Of a stretch of 64,000 nt of DNA, positions 48,297 through 57,816 are shown in pieces (position 1 is the stretch's first letter; each line of letters starts with the position of its first letter). This stretch comes from Novosphingobium decolorationis (lineage in GTDB: Bacteria; Pseudomonadota; Alphaproteobacteria; Sphingomonadales; Sphingomonadaceae). The notes beneath the pieces were generated by a model that was not told the DNA's origin, did not search any database, and saw nothing but the letters and a program-made list of their open reading frames with translations. Location: contig NZ_CP054856.1 in NCBI RefSeq assembly GCF_018417475.1, forward strand, positions 930,001 through 994,000. Reading direction: 5' to 3'. The translations under genes and the position numbers were made by a program.

Positions 48297-48415
48297 GAGA
48301 CCAAACCGCTCTCAAGACCCAAGCGCAGGTCCGCGCGGCTCATGGCCGCGATCTGATCCTGGGCCGGCGCCTGCCGGTCAAACCGGCGTGCCTGGCGCCC
48401 GAAGGCGGTGATCAT
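48293..48415 (-). CDS. Tiny ORF between smpB and the DUF2062 gene (40 aa)
   Basis: Starts [20 protein letters not shown] and ends LGLESGLVS. Its ATG overlaps the smpB stop (ATGA) and its TGA overlaps the GTG of the DUF2062 gene (GTGA): 4-nt overlaps on both sides fill the gap exactly, as in translationally coupled operons. Amphipathic and basic in the first half, no membrane segment. No homologue is recognised. It could instead be only a coupling device that carries ribosomes across the gap. Confidence 0.5.
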   Translation of the reverse strand: MITAFGRQARRFDRQAPAQDQIAAMSRADLRLGLESGLVS

Positions 48416-48894
48416 CCGTGTTCTCGCAGCAAGCGGCCCTGTTCGCGCTTCCAGTCCCGCTCCTTGACCGTGTTGCGCTTGTCGGCGGCGTTCTTGCCCT
48501 TGGCGAGCGCGAGTTCGACTTTCGCACGCCCCCGGCTGTTGAAGTAGACCGAGAGCGGCACCAGGGTCAGGCCCTTGCGCTCCACCGCGCCCTGCAGGCG
48601 CGCGATCTCGCGCTCGTGCAGCAGGAGCTTGCGCGGACGCTTGGGCTCGTGGTTGAACCGGTTGCCGTGGCTGAACTCGGGCACGTTGGCGTTGATCAGC
48701 CAGCATTCCCCGCCGCTGATCTCGGCGTAGGATTCGGCGATCGAGCCTTCGCCAAAGCGCAGGGACTTCACCTCGGTGCCTGTCAGCGCGATTCCGGCCT
48801 CGAACTTTTCCTCGATATGGTAATCGAAGCGGGCCCGGCGGTTTTCGGCGACGGTCTTGGTCTTGTCGAATGTAGTGCGTTGCGGACGTGCCAT
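48412..48894 (-). CDS. smpB: SsrA-binding protein
   Basis: Binds tmRNA and delivers it to stalled ribosomes. The 160-residue OB-fold protein has the family pattern [70 protein letters not shown] and the C-terminal tail [23 protein letters not shown] that mimics the anticodon arm. The ATG at 48894 is the family-typical start. No ssrA gene is seen in the window. Confidence 0.95.
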   Translation of the reverse strand: MARPQRTTFDKTKTVAENRRARFDYHIEEKFEAGIALTGTEVKSLRFGEGSIAESYAEISGGECWLINANVPEFSHGNRFNHEPKRPRKLLLHEREIARLQGAVERKGLTLVPLSVYFNSRGRAKVELALAKGKNAADKRNTVKERDWKREQGRLLREHG

Positions 48895-49173
48895 GGTGAA
48901 GGCGCATGTAGTGATGCGCGCGGCAAAAAGAAACGGCTGAAAACGATTAGCCCGACTTTGGGAGGACATGCCCCTCACGCGCCTGCCGAAAATTGCCCGG
49001 GGCAAGGCCGGCAGCCTCTCGCCTGGCGGACAGGGCACGCCCTTCCCCACATGAAGAGCCCCCCCCTCCGCCGCTCTATCAAGCTCATGAAAGTGAGACT
49101 GGATTTCAGAAAGGGCCAGGCTAATCTGACCGTGGCGGCCATGGGGGACCGGCCAGGGGGATCTTTTTTCGAT

Positions 49174-51162
49174 ATGCCAGCATACAGCCGTCAGATTCGG
49201 TGCACGGTGGCGCGCTTCGTGGGCGCCGGTCTTCTTATCGCCGCCGTGCCGACGTTGGGCTCCGCGTCCGCCCTCGCCGCAGCGCCCGAGCCGCCCGCGC
49301 TCGATGCCTATGGCGACCTTCCCGCTGTTGTCGACATCGCCATATCGCCGGACGGCACCCGGACCGCCTCGATCCGCTACTCCGGCGGACAGTTCTGGCT
49401 GGTCGTTCTCGATTCGCAGATCCAGCCGATCGAGCGCGTACCGATGGGCACCAACAAGTTTCGAGGCCTGACCTGGGCCGACGACGAGACGATCCTCATC
49501 ACCAACTCGGCGACGGTGTCGCTGGGCATGAATTTCACCGCGTCCAAATACGAGATGACCGGCACGATCATCGTTCCGCTCAATCCCGATAACGCCACCG
49601 GGCTTGTCTTTGGCAACACGCGCAGGGTCGCGGACACCACGCGCGGGGCGCATGGCATCCGCCGGGTCGATGGCAGGACCATCGGCTACTACGGGGGGAT
49701 CGAACTGGGTGTACGCGGGATGGGCGATCCGCAGTTCCTCCACGGCCGCCCGACACTCTACGCCGTGGATCTGGCTCGCAACCGGGTAGACCTTGCCGCG
49801 CGCGCAGCCAGTGAGGATCACCGGCGCGACTGGCTGGTCGACGGCCAGGGCGTGGTCGCAGCCACGCTCGACATCAATACCCGCACCGGCGCCTGGGACA
49901 TCGTCAATGCGCAGGGCGACGAACTGGCCCGGGGCAATGATCCGACCCATGGCGCGGGCCTCATCGCCTTTGGCAAGGACGGGCGCACCATCGTCTATGG
50001 GCTGCGTGACCAGGAAGGCCGCGACCGCTGGTTCGAGGTTCCCCTCGCAGGCGGCGAACCCGTCGAATACCTGCCCAATATCGCCATCGAACGGTTGTAC
50101 ACAGATCCGCGCAACGGACAGATCATGGGCTACCGCGAAGCGGGCGAGAGCGCGAAGACGGTCATGTTCGATCCCCAGCTCGACACCAAGCTGGCGTTGA
50201 TCTTCAAGGCCTTTCCCGGTCGCAACCCTCGCCTCCAGGACTGGACGGCGAACCTCGACCAGGTGCTTGTCCATACCGAAGGCAACGCCGACAGCGGCAC
50301 CTGGTACTGGGTCGACGTTCCCGGCCGCAGGGCCGAAGCCATTGGCAACGACCGCCCCGCAATCGACACCGCGCAGGTCGGCCCGGTTTCCGCGTTCGCA
50401 TACACCGCGGGGGACGGCCTAAAGCTCGATGGCGTGCTCAGCCTGCCTCCGGGCCGCGAGGCGCGCGACCTGCCGCTTGTGGTCTTGCCCCACGGCGGTC
50501 CGCACGCCAGCGACGAGGTCGGCTTCGATTGGTGGGCCCAGGCCTTCGCCTCACGCGGCTATGCCGTATTCCAGCCCAACTTTCGAGGCTCGACCGGCCG
50601 AACGGCCGAACTGCGCAATGCCGGACATGGCCAGTGGGGCCGCGCCATGCAAACCGACATTTCCGATGGCGTACAAGCGCTCGCCGAGAAAGGGATCATC
50701 GACCCAACACGGGCCTGCATCGTGGGCGCAAGCTACGGCGGCTATGCCGCGCTCGCGGGGGTCACGCTGCAACAGGGCCTCTACCGCTGCGCGGCCTCGG
50801 TCGCGGGGGTCTCGGACATTTCTCTCATGTACCGCACCGACGTCTACGAGAGCGGAGGCTCGCGCATGGTACGCAATTCCCTCCAGGAGGACCTGGGCGA
50901 CAGGGGCGATTTCGATGCGATCTCGCCGCGCCGCCATGCCGAGGATGCCGACGCCCCGATCCTGCTTGTGCACGGCAAGGACGATACAGTCGTACCCTTC
51001 GAACAGAGCAGCAAGATGGCCGATGCGCTCAAGGATGCGGGCAAACCCCATGAGGTCGTGGTGCTCGACGAAGAGGACCACTGGCTTTCGCGCGCCGAGA
51101 CCCGAAAGGCCATGCTGAAAGCCGTGGTCGGCTTCGTGGCCAGGCACAACCCGGCGGACTGA
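49174..51162 (+). CDS. Secreted S9-family (prolyl oligopeptidase-type) peptidase
   Basis: A periplasmic serine peptidase of about 662 residues. After a signal peptide (about 1-36, ending SALAAAPEP) comes a beta-propeller-like N-domain ([15 protein letters not shown]) and the alpha/beta-hydrolase domain from about 410. The catalytic triad is Ser in [11 protein letters not shown], Asp in [10 protein letters not shown] and His in [20 protein letters not shown] forms the oxyanion region. Upstream in-frame ATGs at 49051 and 49141 are less likely because they would bury the signal peptide. The stop lies in the first unit of a 23-bp tandem repeat interrupted by the group II intron. Confidence 0.85.
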   Translation: MPAYSRQIRCTVARFVGAGLLIAAVPTLGSASALAAAPEPPALDAYGDLPAVVDIAISPDGTRTASIRYSGGQFWLVVLDSQIQPIERVPMGTNKFRGLTWADDETILITNSATVSLGMNFTASKYEMTGTIIVPLNPDNATGLVFGNTRRVADTTRGAHGIRRVDGRTIGYYGGIELGVRGMGDPQFLHGRPTLYAVDLARNRVDLAARAASEDHRRDWLVDGQGVVAATLDINTRTGAWDIVNAQGDELARGNDPTHGAGLIAFGKDGRTIVYGLRDQEGRDRWFEVPLAGGEPVEYLPNIAIERLYTDPRNGQIMGYREAGESAKTVMFDPQLDTKLALIFKAFPGRNPRLQDWTANLDQVLVHTEGNADSGTWYWVDVPGRRAEAIGNDRPAIDTAQVGPVSAFAYTAGDGLKLDGVLSLPPGREARDLPLVVLPHGGPHASDEVGFDWWAQAFASRGYAVFQPNFRGSTGRTAELRNAGHGQWGRAMQTDISDGVQALAEKGIIDPTRACIVGASYGGYAALAGVTLQQGLYRCAASVAGVSDISLMYRTDVYESGGSRMVRNSLQEDLGDRGDFDAISPRRHAEDADAPILLVHGKDDTVVPFEQSSKMADALKDAGKPHEVVVLDEEDHWLSRAETRKAMLKAVVGFVARHNPAD

Positions 51163-51192
51163 TCCCGAAAAAGCCGGCGGACTGATCCCGAA
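51151..51192. repeat. 23-bp tandem repeat at the end of the S9 peptidase gene, second unit split by the intron
   Basis: Unit 1 runs 51151-51173, begins CCGGCGG and ends GAAAAAG. Unit 2 begins at 51174 and reads to GAA at 51192; the last four bases AAAG are found at 53100-53103, on the other side of the group II intron. Unit 1 encodes the last residues and stop of the peptidase. Confidence 0.88.
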
Positions 51193-51264
51193 ATCGAGTA
51201 GGGGGGCGCCTCACGGCGCCCCCCTCTCACACCACCGGACGTACGTACTGCGTATCACGGCGGT
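51193..51264 (-). ncRNA. Domains V and VI of the group II intron RNA
   Basis: Domain V (51264-51231) reads ACCGCCGTGATACG, loop region, then CGTACGTCCGGTGGT with pairing ACCGCCG/CGGTGGT. Domain VI (51229-51196) is a GC-rich 10-bp helix with a GTGA tetraloop and an unpaired A in CCTACTC, seven bases from the 3' end, the expected branch point. The reverse transcriptase ORF reads through domain V. Confidence 0.7.
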
Positions 51265-52615
51265 TTCCGGTACGGTTTAAGGCGGCATGTTGGAGAGCGA
51301 GGCTTGAGAGACCTGCCTGATCGAACCATGCGTTGGGCATGCCGTGGGCGGCCTGAGGGCTGCCCGACAGGCGCCACCAGCCCTTTCCCGAGAGCGCGAA
51401 GATCCAAGCCTGCCATTCTGGGACGCCGTTTTCCCTTAAGAAAGTGGCGATCGTCATGGTGCGCTTGCACTGTTTGAGCCGGACGCAGCGAAGCTTGCGC
51501 CGGAGCCAGCTGTCGATCTCGCGCAAAACCGTCTGAGCCCGGGCGTGTCGGTAGTAGGTGACCCACCCTGTAGTGAAGGCATTGGTCTGTGCGATCATCG
51601 CCGCGAGGCTGATGCCTCGGTTGCGGCGCGTAATCGCCCTGAGCCGCTCCTTCAGCCGCGTGAGACTTTTGTTCGCTATGCTCAAAAAGCCTCCCGCTGT
51701 CAGACGGTGGCCGAGGAAGGTACGTTCCCGGACGTGTGCAACCGCGCTCTTGGCCTGATTGACGCGGAGTCGGAGCTTGCCTTCCAGCAAGGCGGTAACC
51801 GAAGCCATGACGCGCTCCCCCGCTGCCTGTGACCGTACATAGATGTTACAGTCGTCGGCGTAGCGGCAGAACCGGTGGCCCCGGCGTTCGAGCTCCTTGT
51901 CGAGGTCATCCAGAATGAGGTTAGCGATCAGCGGCGAGAGAGGGCCGCCTTGCGGGGTCCCCTCCTGCCGTTCGACGTGCACACCACCCGACAGCATCCC
52001 GGCCTGTAGAAACCGGCGGATGATGACGAGCAGGCGTGGGTCGGCGATGTGCCGGGCCAGACGGGCCATGACGATGTCGTGGTTCACCCGATCAAAGAAT
52101 TTCTCCAGGTCGAGGTCTACGACGATCGCATAGCCGTCCCGCACATAGTCCCGGGCCTGACGCAGCGCATCGTGTGCGCCGCGTCCGGGGCGGAACCCAA
52201 AACTCGATGCCGAGAATGTCGGATCAAGGACGGGATCCGGACTTGCAGTATCGCCTGTTGTACCAGCCGGTCGACAGCCGTCGGAATGCCCAGCTGGCGC
52301 ACCTTTCCCGCCGGGTTTGGGAATTTCAACTCCGCGCACCAGGCTTGGACGGTAAGTACCGTCGAGTAACGAGGCGATCAGCCTCTCACGGTTTCCTGCA
52401 ATCCAGTCACGCAGGTCGGGGACGGTCATCCCGTCCACGCCCGGCGCCCCCTTGTTCGCTTTCACCCGCTTGTAGGCTTGGTTCAGGTTGGCCGAGCTGG
52501 CCACCTCCTCCATCACGTAACGCGTCAAGGCGAGGCTCGGCCCATGCCGTGGGTGATTGCCGCTCCTCGATCGTCCCAGCGCCAGTTCCGCCTTTGCCGG
52601 TGACGTCGTGGCCAA
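51227..52615 (-). pseudogene. ltrA: Group II intron reverse transcriptase/maturase with two opposite frameshifts
   Basis: The continuous ORF of 462 codons shows an RT domain with SASSFGFRPGRGAHDALRQ, VVDLDLEKFFDRVNHD, GTPQGGPLSPLIANL and the catalytic CRYADDCNIYV, then a maturase region (TTGWVTYYRHA) and no endonuclease domain. About 22 residues after VEIPKPGGK are nonsense in this frame, while the adjacent frame reads VRQLGIPTAVDRLVQQAILQV, the conserved RT motif. One extra G after GGGAAA (near 52306) and one missing base near 52242 explain it. The conserved part starts near MEEVASSANLNQAYKRVKAN (52513). A possible N-terminal extension lies in another frame (52407-52685), suggesting a third lesion. 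Likely inactive. Confidence 0.82.
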
Positions 52616-53105
52616 GCGATGCCTTCAGGGCTTCATCGAAGAAGTCCTGCTGCTTCCCGCTACCTTGCTGCCGCTCCACACCCATCGAATGTGCCCAGTC
52701 TTGCTCCTTGGGTACCGAATTTGGTCCTTCGCCGGCTTGCGCCCGCTACTATGACCGCTGCTGACTTCTCCGGGCCCATCCAGCAACATCACTGCCGCTG
52801 TTCTCCGGATCGTCCGGAGAGGCCAGGAGATCTCCCGGGGTAAGACGTTGATCCTTCACTCGGTCGCTGCCGGATTTACCAATGCGCGCGTCTGTCTGGC
52901 TATCGGACATCCCCATCCATTGCTGGGTTATCCCGCCGCACCGGCCTTCTATCCGATTCCTGTTCGTCAGCTCCGAGCTTTGCCTCCGGCTTCCTCCCCA
53001 CCCCGCCTCGCGGCGACGCAGTTGCCTTCAGCTAGCAGTTCCCACCAGCAGGCCTGCAAAGGACTTACACCTCCTGCATCAACGCCGTGCCCGGCACACA
53101 AAGAA

Positions 53106-53133
53106 GGGGGCGACCTTGCGGCGCCCCCTTTTT
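53106..53133. terminator. Terminator between dapA and the S9 peptidase, T-tail split by the intron
   Basis: GGGGGCG (53106-53112) pairs with CGCCCCC (53122-53128), with CC/GG inside and a TTGC loop; TTTTT follows on the plus strand. On the minus strand (dapA side) the tail is TTCTTT and is then cut by the intron; the intron-free site would continue TTCGGG. Confidence 0.85.
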
Positions 53134-53158
53134 CATTTTCAGTGTCTGGCCTGTAGGC

Positions 53159-54040
53159 TCAGAGCAGTCCGGCGTGAACCAGCGCTTCGTCCACGGCCTT
53201 GCGGGCGGTGTCGTTGCAGGGGACGAGCGGCAGGCGCAGTTCGTTCTCCATCCAGTCGTGGACCTGCGCCAGCGCATACTTGCACGGCCCCGGCGAGCTG
53301 TCCTCAAACATGGCGTAGTGCAGCGGGTAGAGCTTGTCGTTGAGTTCGCGCGCACGGGCCAGATCATTGGCCGCACAGGCCGCCTGGAACTCGGCGCACA
53401 GGGCCGGTGCGACGTTCGCCGTCACCGAGATGCAGCCCGAACCGCCCGCCGCGTTGAAGGGCAGCGCCAGTTCATCATCGCCCGAAAGCATGCAGAAGTC
53501 CTTGCCGATCCCCATGCGGTGGTCGGTCACGCGGCTGAGGTCGCCGCTTGCATCCTTGATGCCGATGATCTTGCCGGGATAGCGGCGCGCCAGCTCGCAC
53601 ACGGTCTCGGGCTTGAGGTCCGAGACCGTGCGGCCCGGCACGTTGTAGAGCAGGATCGGCAGCTCGGCATGCTCGGCCAGATAGGCGAAGTGCGCGAAGA
53701 GGCCTTCCTGGCTCGGCTTGTTGTAGTAGGGCGCGACCACGAGGGCCGCGGTGGCCCCGCACTTCTTCGAGAAATTCATGTGGAGAAGTGCGTTCATCGT
53801 GTCGTTGCTGCCGCAGCCCGCAATGACCGGAACCCGGCCCGCGGCCTGCTCGATGCAGACTTCAATGACGCGGTGGTGCTCGGCGTTGGAAAGCGTGGAA
53901 TTCTCACCCGTCGTGCCGCACGGCACGAGCGCCGAGGAACCGCTTTCGATCTGCCAGTCGACCAGGCGGCGAAACGCCGCTTCATCGAACGCACCGTCGC
54001 GAAACGGTGTGACAAGTGCCGGTATGGACCCCGAGAACAT
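53159..54040 (-). CDS. dapA: 4-hydroxy-tetrahydrodipicolinate synthase
   Basis: Condenses pyruvate with aspartate semialdehyde in lysine/meso-DAP synthesis. The 293-residue TIM barrel has GSIPALVTPFRDG, VPCGTTGENSTLSNAEH, PYYNKPSQEG, YNVPGRTVSDL with the catalytic tyrosine and GIKDASGD with the Schiff-base lysine (near 162). The start at 54040 has AGGGGT before it and matches family length. It is divergent from slt. Its own terminator was the target of the group II intron. Confidence 0.94.
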   Translation of the reverse strand: MFSGSIPALVTPFRDGAFDEAAFRRLVDWQIESGSSALVPCGTTGENSTLSNAEHHRVIEVCIEQAAGRVPVIAGCGSNDTMNALLHMNFSKKCGATAALVVAPYYNKPSQEGLFAHFAYLAEHAELPILLYNVPGRTVSDLKPETVCELARRYPGKIIGIKDASGDLSRVTDHRMGIGKDFCMLSGDDELALPFNAAGGSGCISVTANVAPALCAEFQAACAANDLARARELNDKLYPLHYAMFEDSSPGPCKYALAQVHDWMENELRLPLVPCNDTARKAVDEALVHAGLL

Positions 54041-54143
54041 GGACTTTACCCCTAGTGATGCGCAAGTGTTCGGATCAGCCAGCGGGAACATGTCCCGCCG
54101 CCAAGCCTTACGTTCAGGGCCTGATAAGGAGCCACCCTCCACG

Positions 54144-56120
54144 ATGTCCAGTATGTTGCGAGTTTCTTCTCTCCTGGCGACGGTTGCGCTCGGCGCACTC
54201 CCCTCGCCCTCCATGGCCCAGGAAACGGCCCAGGAGGCCCGGGAATGGGACCTTGCGCGGGCCCGCCAGTCCCAGGACATCGACATTCGCGTCCACCAAT
54301 CAATCGACGATTGGCGCCGCGTGGTGGCCAGCGACCGACTCGATTTCGGGACTTACGCCAGCTTCCTGCTCACCTATCCGGGCTATCCGCAGGAAGAGAA
54401 GATTCGCGGCTACGCCGAAAAGGCGATGCTGCGCGAATCGCCTGAGCCGCGCACCGTGCTCTCCTTCTTTGACCGCTTCCCTCCGCTCGGCAACGAAGCG
54501 GCTGGCCGTTATGCCACCGCGCTCGCCGCCGTGCGCCGCGACGACGCTCTCGACAAGGCCCGCGCGGCCTGGCGCGGCGGCGACCTGACCGAGAACGCGG
54601 AAACCACCCTGCTCTCCCTCTACCGGAACCAGTTTACCCCGGCCGATCACGACGCGCGCATGGATGCGCTCCTGTGGCAGGGCCAGACACCGCAGGCCGA
54701 ACGGCAGATCTCGTTCGTCTCCCCTGCGCGCCGCGCCGTTTTCATGGAGCGCCTCGCCCTGCTCCAGGGAACCGCGCCCGGCACGCTCGGCCTGGATCTT
54801 CCCAGCGATGTCACGACCGATCCCGGCTACGCCTTCAACCGCGTCTCGCAGGCGCGTCGCAACGGCGACCTGCCCGGCGCGATCGCCTTTCTCGTCGATC
54901 GCCCCAAGCTGCGCGGGCCGGTGCCCGAGCCCGAAAAATGGGTGCGCGAACTTCTGACCGCCGCACGCGGCACCGGCCCGTCGAACGCGGTCGCCATCGC
55001 CGCCTCGATCGACGATGCCTTCGCGCCCGGAACCGACATCTCCCGTCTCTCCTACCGCCTGCGCGACGATTACACTTCGCTGGTATGGCTGGGCGGAACC
55101 AAGGCGCTGTGGTCGCTGGGCGATGCGCGCCGCGCCGCGCCGCTGTTCTACCGATACGGTGCAGCCGCGCAGACACCCGGCACCCGCTCCAAGGGCTTCT
55201 ACTGGGCCGGACGCGCGCTCTCCAAGGCGGGCGATGAAAGCGGCGCACGCCGCTACTTCGAGATGGCCGCGCAGTACCCGCACTATTTCTACGGCCAGCT
55301 CTCGCTCGAACGCCTTGGCCGTCCGCTGCCCGATCTCGATACCCGCTCCAGCGCGCAGCCCACACCGGCCCAGCGCGCCGAATTCAACGCCAGGCCCATC
55401 ACCAAGGCCGTGCGTGACGTGGCCCGCAGCGCCGAGTGGCGCACCGGCGTCCAGTTCTTCCGCGAGATCGCAGGCCAGGCCGAGACCGAGGTCGAGCACA
55501 AGCTCGTCGCCGACCTTGCCCGCGAGATCGGCCGGCGCGACCTGGCCGTGATCCTGGGCCAGAGCGCGCACGGCGAAGGCCACGATGCCTTCGGCGCCGT
55601 CGCCTTCCCGACCATGCCAATCCCTTCGGGCGCGGACTGGACCATGGCCCACGCCCTCACCCGGCAGGAAAGCCAGTTTGCCCAGAACGCAATCAGCCAT
55701 GCCGGCGCACGCGGGTTGATGCAGCTCATGCCCGCAACCGCGCGCGAAACCGCGGGCAAGCTGGGCCTTTCCTATTCGGTCGACAAGCTGACGGCCGATC
55801 CGGTCTACAACATCCAGCTGGGCACCGGCTTCTTCGCGCGCATGATGGATTACTACGGCGGCGCCCGTCCGCTGGCGATTGCCGCGTACAACGCAGGGCC
55901 GGGCAACGTGAACAAGTGGCTGCGCGCCAACGGCGATCCACGCAAGGGCGAGATCGAATGGGTCGACTGGATCGAGCAGATCCCGTTCTACGAGACCAAG
56001 AACTACGTCATGCGCGTGCTCGAGAACGCGACCGTCTACGATGCCATGTACCCGGACAAGGCGGACTATCGGGGCCCCAACCTGACCTCGAAGCTCATGG
56101 GCAAGCGTACGCCGGGTTAA
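54144..56120 (+). CDS. slt: Soluble lytic murein transglycosylase
   Basis: Periplasmic enzyme that cleaves peptidoglycan to 1,6-anhydro-muropeptides. About 658 residues: signal peptide (about 1-25, ending SPSMAQ), an alpha-superhelical U/L domain rich in Ala/Arg (about 40-480), then the GEWL/SLT domain with the catalytic glutamate in ALTRQESQFAQNA, GARGLMQLMPATARETAG, NIQLGTGFFARMMDYYGG and LAIAAYNAGPGNVNKWL. The ATG at 54144 has AAGGAG 12 bases before; the ATG at 54153 is also possible. Confidence 0.93.
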   Translation: MSSMLRVSSLLATVALGALPSPSMAQETAQEAREWDLARARQSQDIDIRVHQSIDDWRRVVASDRLDFGTYASFLLTYPGYPQEEKIRGYAEKAMLRESPEPRTVLSFFDRFPPLGNEAAGRYATALAAVRRDDALDKARAAWRGGDLTENAETTLLSLYRNQFTPADHDARMDALLWQGQTPQAERQISFVSPARRAVFMERLALLQGTAPGTLGLDLPSDVTTDPGYAFNRVSQARRNGDLPGAIAFLVDRPKLRGPVPEPEKWVRELLTAARGTGPSNAVAIAASIDDAFAPGTDISRLSYRLRDDYTSLVWLGGTKALWSLGDARRAAPLFYRYGAAAQTPGTRSKGFYWAGRALSKAGDESGARRYFEMAAQYPHYFYGQLSLERLGRPLPDLDTRSSAQPTPAQRAEFNARPITKAVRDVARSAEWRTGVQFFREIAGQAETEVEHKLVADLAREIGRRDLAVILGQSAHGEGHDAFGAVAFPTMPIPSGADWTMAHALTRQESQFAQNAISHAGARGLMQLMPATARETAGKLGLSYSVDKLTADPVYNIQLGTGFFARMMDYYGGARPLAIAAYNAGPGNVNKWLRANGDPRKGEIEWVDWIEQIPFYETKNYVMRVLENATVYDAMYPDKADYRGPNLTSKLMGKRTPG

Positions 56121-56137
56121 GAAAAAGAAGGACGATT

Positions 56138-56250
56138 CAAGGGGCCATCGCCCCTTGACCCCATAACTGGGAACCTCACCAATCTCAGCCAGCGCGGCCC
56201 GCAAAAGGTGAGGTCGACAGTTTGGGGAGGCCGAGGGCGATGGCCCTCGG
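56138..56250. repeat. Palindromic intergenic repeat, copy 4
   Basis: CAAGGGGCCATCGCCCCTTG (56138-56157) begins 17 nt after the slt stop; centre ACCTCACC...AGGTGAGGT; far arm CCGAGGGCGATGGCCCTCGG (56231-56250). It lies between convergent genes. Confidence 0.92.
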
Positions 56251-56267
56251 AATGATCCTTTTCGTCT

Positions 56268-57692
56268 TCAAACCAGCGGCGTCAGTTTATAAAGCTTCGC
56301 CCCGTGCCCCGGCAGCTGCGCCGAGACCGCGCCCTTCACATCGCCCCTATCCTGGCGTTCCCAGAGGTCACGCAGCACGAAGCTGCCGACAAGCCCCACC
56401 CTGTCGAGCGGGACCGAAACTTCGCGCGCTTCGGGCGCGAGGTTGAAGAGCGCCAGGTAGATCGCGAAACCGCGCTCGTCCCGCGCCGTCCAGACCTTGA
56501 GGCCGTCCTCCAGGAAGTGCGGCGCGTTCGCGGTCGAGTTCTGGTTGACGCCGAGCACCTCGGGATTGGTCAGCAGCGCCAGGGTCGCCGCATCAAGATA
56601 GCGCAGGTCCCCGCCCATGATGAGCGGCGAGCGGGCGATCGACCACAGCGTCATCAGCGTGGCCTGTTCGTCGGGCGTGAACTTGGTGTCCCGGTCACCC
56701 AGCGCGAGGCGCCCGAGCGGCAGCATGTCAGCATCCGGCCAGGAGCCCGGCCCCATCCACATGTTCCAGTTCTCGAGCCGGGTGAACTGCGCGGCAAGCA
56801 GGCCCCAATCGTCCCAGAAGTCGTCCGAGATGCGCCACATCTGCGCGTGCTGGCGCACATGGCCTCCACGCGGCACCGGCGTCTCGCCCGGCGAGAGGCT
56901 GAGCACCATCGGACGGCCGCAACGTGCAATGGCCTTGGCCGCCGCCTCGATTTCGGGCGCATGGGCATCGTAGGGGCGGCTCATGTCGTCCATCTTGATG
57001 AAGTCGACGCCCCAGCTCGCGTACATCCGGAAAAGCCCGTCGTAGTACTCCTGCGCGCCGGGCCTGGTCATGTCGACGCCGTACATGTCCGGGTTCCATG
57101 GGCAGACGCTGGAGGTATCGGCGATGTCGCGTGCGGTGTAGGGCGTGCCCTCGATCGGCAGGTCCAGCTTCACGGCATGGCGCGCGATCCCGCGCATGAC
57201 GTGGATGCCGAACTTGAGACCGAGTGCATGGACCTTGGCGGCCAGCGGCGCGAAGCCCTGCCCCTCCCTGGCGGACGGGAAGCGATTGGGTGCAGGCTGG
57301 AGACGTGCATGGGCATCGAGCGCGGGCACCGGGTTGGGATTGTAGGAGTAGCTCGTCGCGTCGGGCTCGTACCACTGGATATCCACGGTGAAGACATCGT
57401 AGCCGAAGGGCAGCAGCTTCTCGGCCATGATGGCCGCCGTTTCAAGGCACTGCTCCTCGTTGATCGTGCCCGCAAAGCTGTTCCAGCTGTTCCAGCCCAT
57501 CGGCGGCCTCGGCGCGAGATCGGTGACCGGGGCCAGCGTGCCCGCCTGCGCACCCGCGCCACCTTTCGCCTGCCCCTTTGCCCCTGTCGCTGCGAGGGCA
57601 GACAGCGACACCGCGCCCGCGACGACGCCGGAAAGGCCCGCTGCGGCCTGGAGGGCCTTGCGGCGCGAAAGGTCGATGCTCGTCTTCGTCAT
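56268..57692 (-). CDS. Glycoside hydrolase family 27 (alpha-galactosidase-like), Tat-exported
   Basis: A 474-residue retaining glycosidase. The N-terminus MTKTSIDLSRRKALQAAAG has a twin-arginine (Tat) signal. The (beta/alpha)8 domain starts PPMGWNSWNSFAG, typical of GH27, with the probable nucleophile in WGVDFIKMDDMS and the acid/base in MWRISDDFWDDW; PLIMGGDLRYLD and NQNS follow, then a beta-sandwich C-domain (ALFNLAPEAREVSVPLD). The substrate may be alpha-galactosides or beta-L-arabinopyranosides. It stands alone, convergent with slt and divergent from greB. Confidence 0.87.
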   Translation of the reverse strand: MTKTSIDLSRRKALQAAAGLSGVVAGAVSLSALAATGAKGQAKGGAGAQAGTLAPVTDLAPRPPMGWNSWNSFAGTINEEQCLETAAIMAEKLLPFGYDVFTVDIQWYEPDATSYSYNPNPVPALDAHARLQPAPNRFPSAREGQGFAPLAAKVHALGLKFGIHVMRGIARHAVKLDLPIEGTPYTARDIADTSSVCPWNPDMYGVDMTRPGAQEYYDGLFRMYASWGVDFIKMDDMSRPYDAHAPEIEAAAKAIARCGRPMVLSLSPGETPVPRGGHVRQHAQMWRISDDFWDDWGLLAAQFTRLENWNMWMGPGSWPDADMLPLGRLALGDRDTKFTPDEQATLMTLWSIARSPLIMGGDLRYLDAATLALLTNPEVLGVNQNSTANAPHFLEDGLKVWTARDERGFAIYLALFNLAPEAREVSVPLDRVGLVGSFVLRDLWERQDRGDVKGAVSAQLPGHGAKLYKLTPLV

Positions 57693-57816
57693 GTCCGGTC
57701 CTTGCTCCCGTGAACTCTCCCGCACCTTTTGTCCGACTAATAACCGGATCGCAAGCCGGGGACGAAGATCGCAAGCCATCTTGGCCCCGCCTCTCCCGCG
57801 CCGTATGACGGGGCCC

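Larger units (their letters stand above)
51193..53099 (-). mobile_element. Group II intron (1907 bp), inserted in the dapA terminator
   Basis: On the minus strand the element begins GTGTGCCGGG at 53099, matching the GUGYG 5' end. It contains long structured domain I-III DNA (52616-53099), an intron-encoded reverse transcriptase, a 34-nt domain V (51264-51231) and a domain VI helix GGGGGGCGCC-GTGA-GGCGCCCCCC. An adenosine is bulged before CTCGAT at the 3' end (51193). The ends are confirmed by the split tandem repeat. Insertion is directly after the dapA terminator stem, in its T-rich tail, in the same orientation as dapA, as class C introns do; I cannot fix the class from structure alone. Confidence 0.88.

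Noticed and set aside
48968..49054. A 28-codon ORF with a good GGGAGGA ribosome site upstream of the S9 peptidase
   Set aside because: Its product is low-complexity Pro/Gly-rich with no family resemblance; the overlap with an in-frame ATG of the peptidase ORF could be chance. Not listed as a gene.
51227..52615. Retron or diversity-generating retroelement reverse transcriptase
   Set aside because: Maturase region, domain V/VI and GUGYG end identify a group II intron; no template/variable repeat pair or msr-msd is seen.
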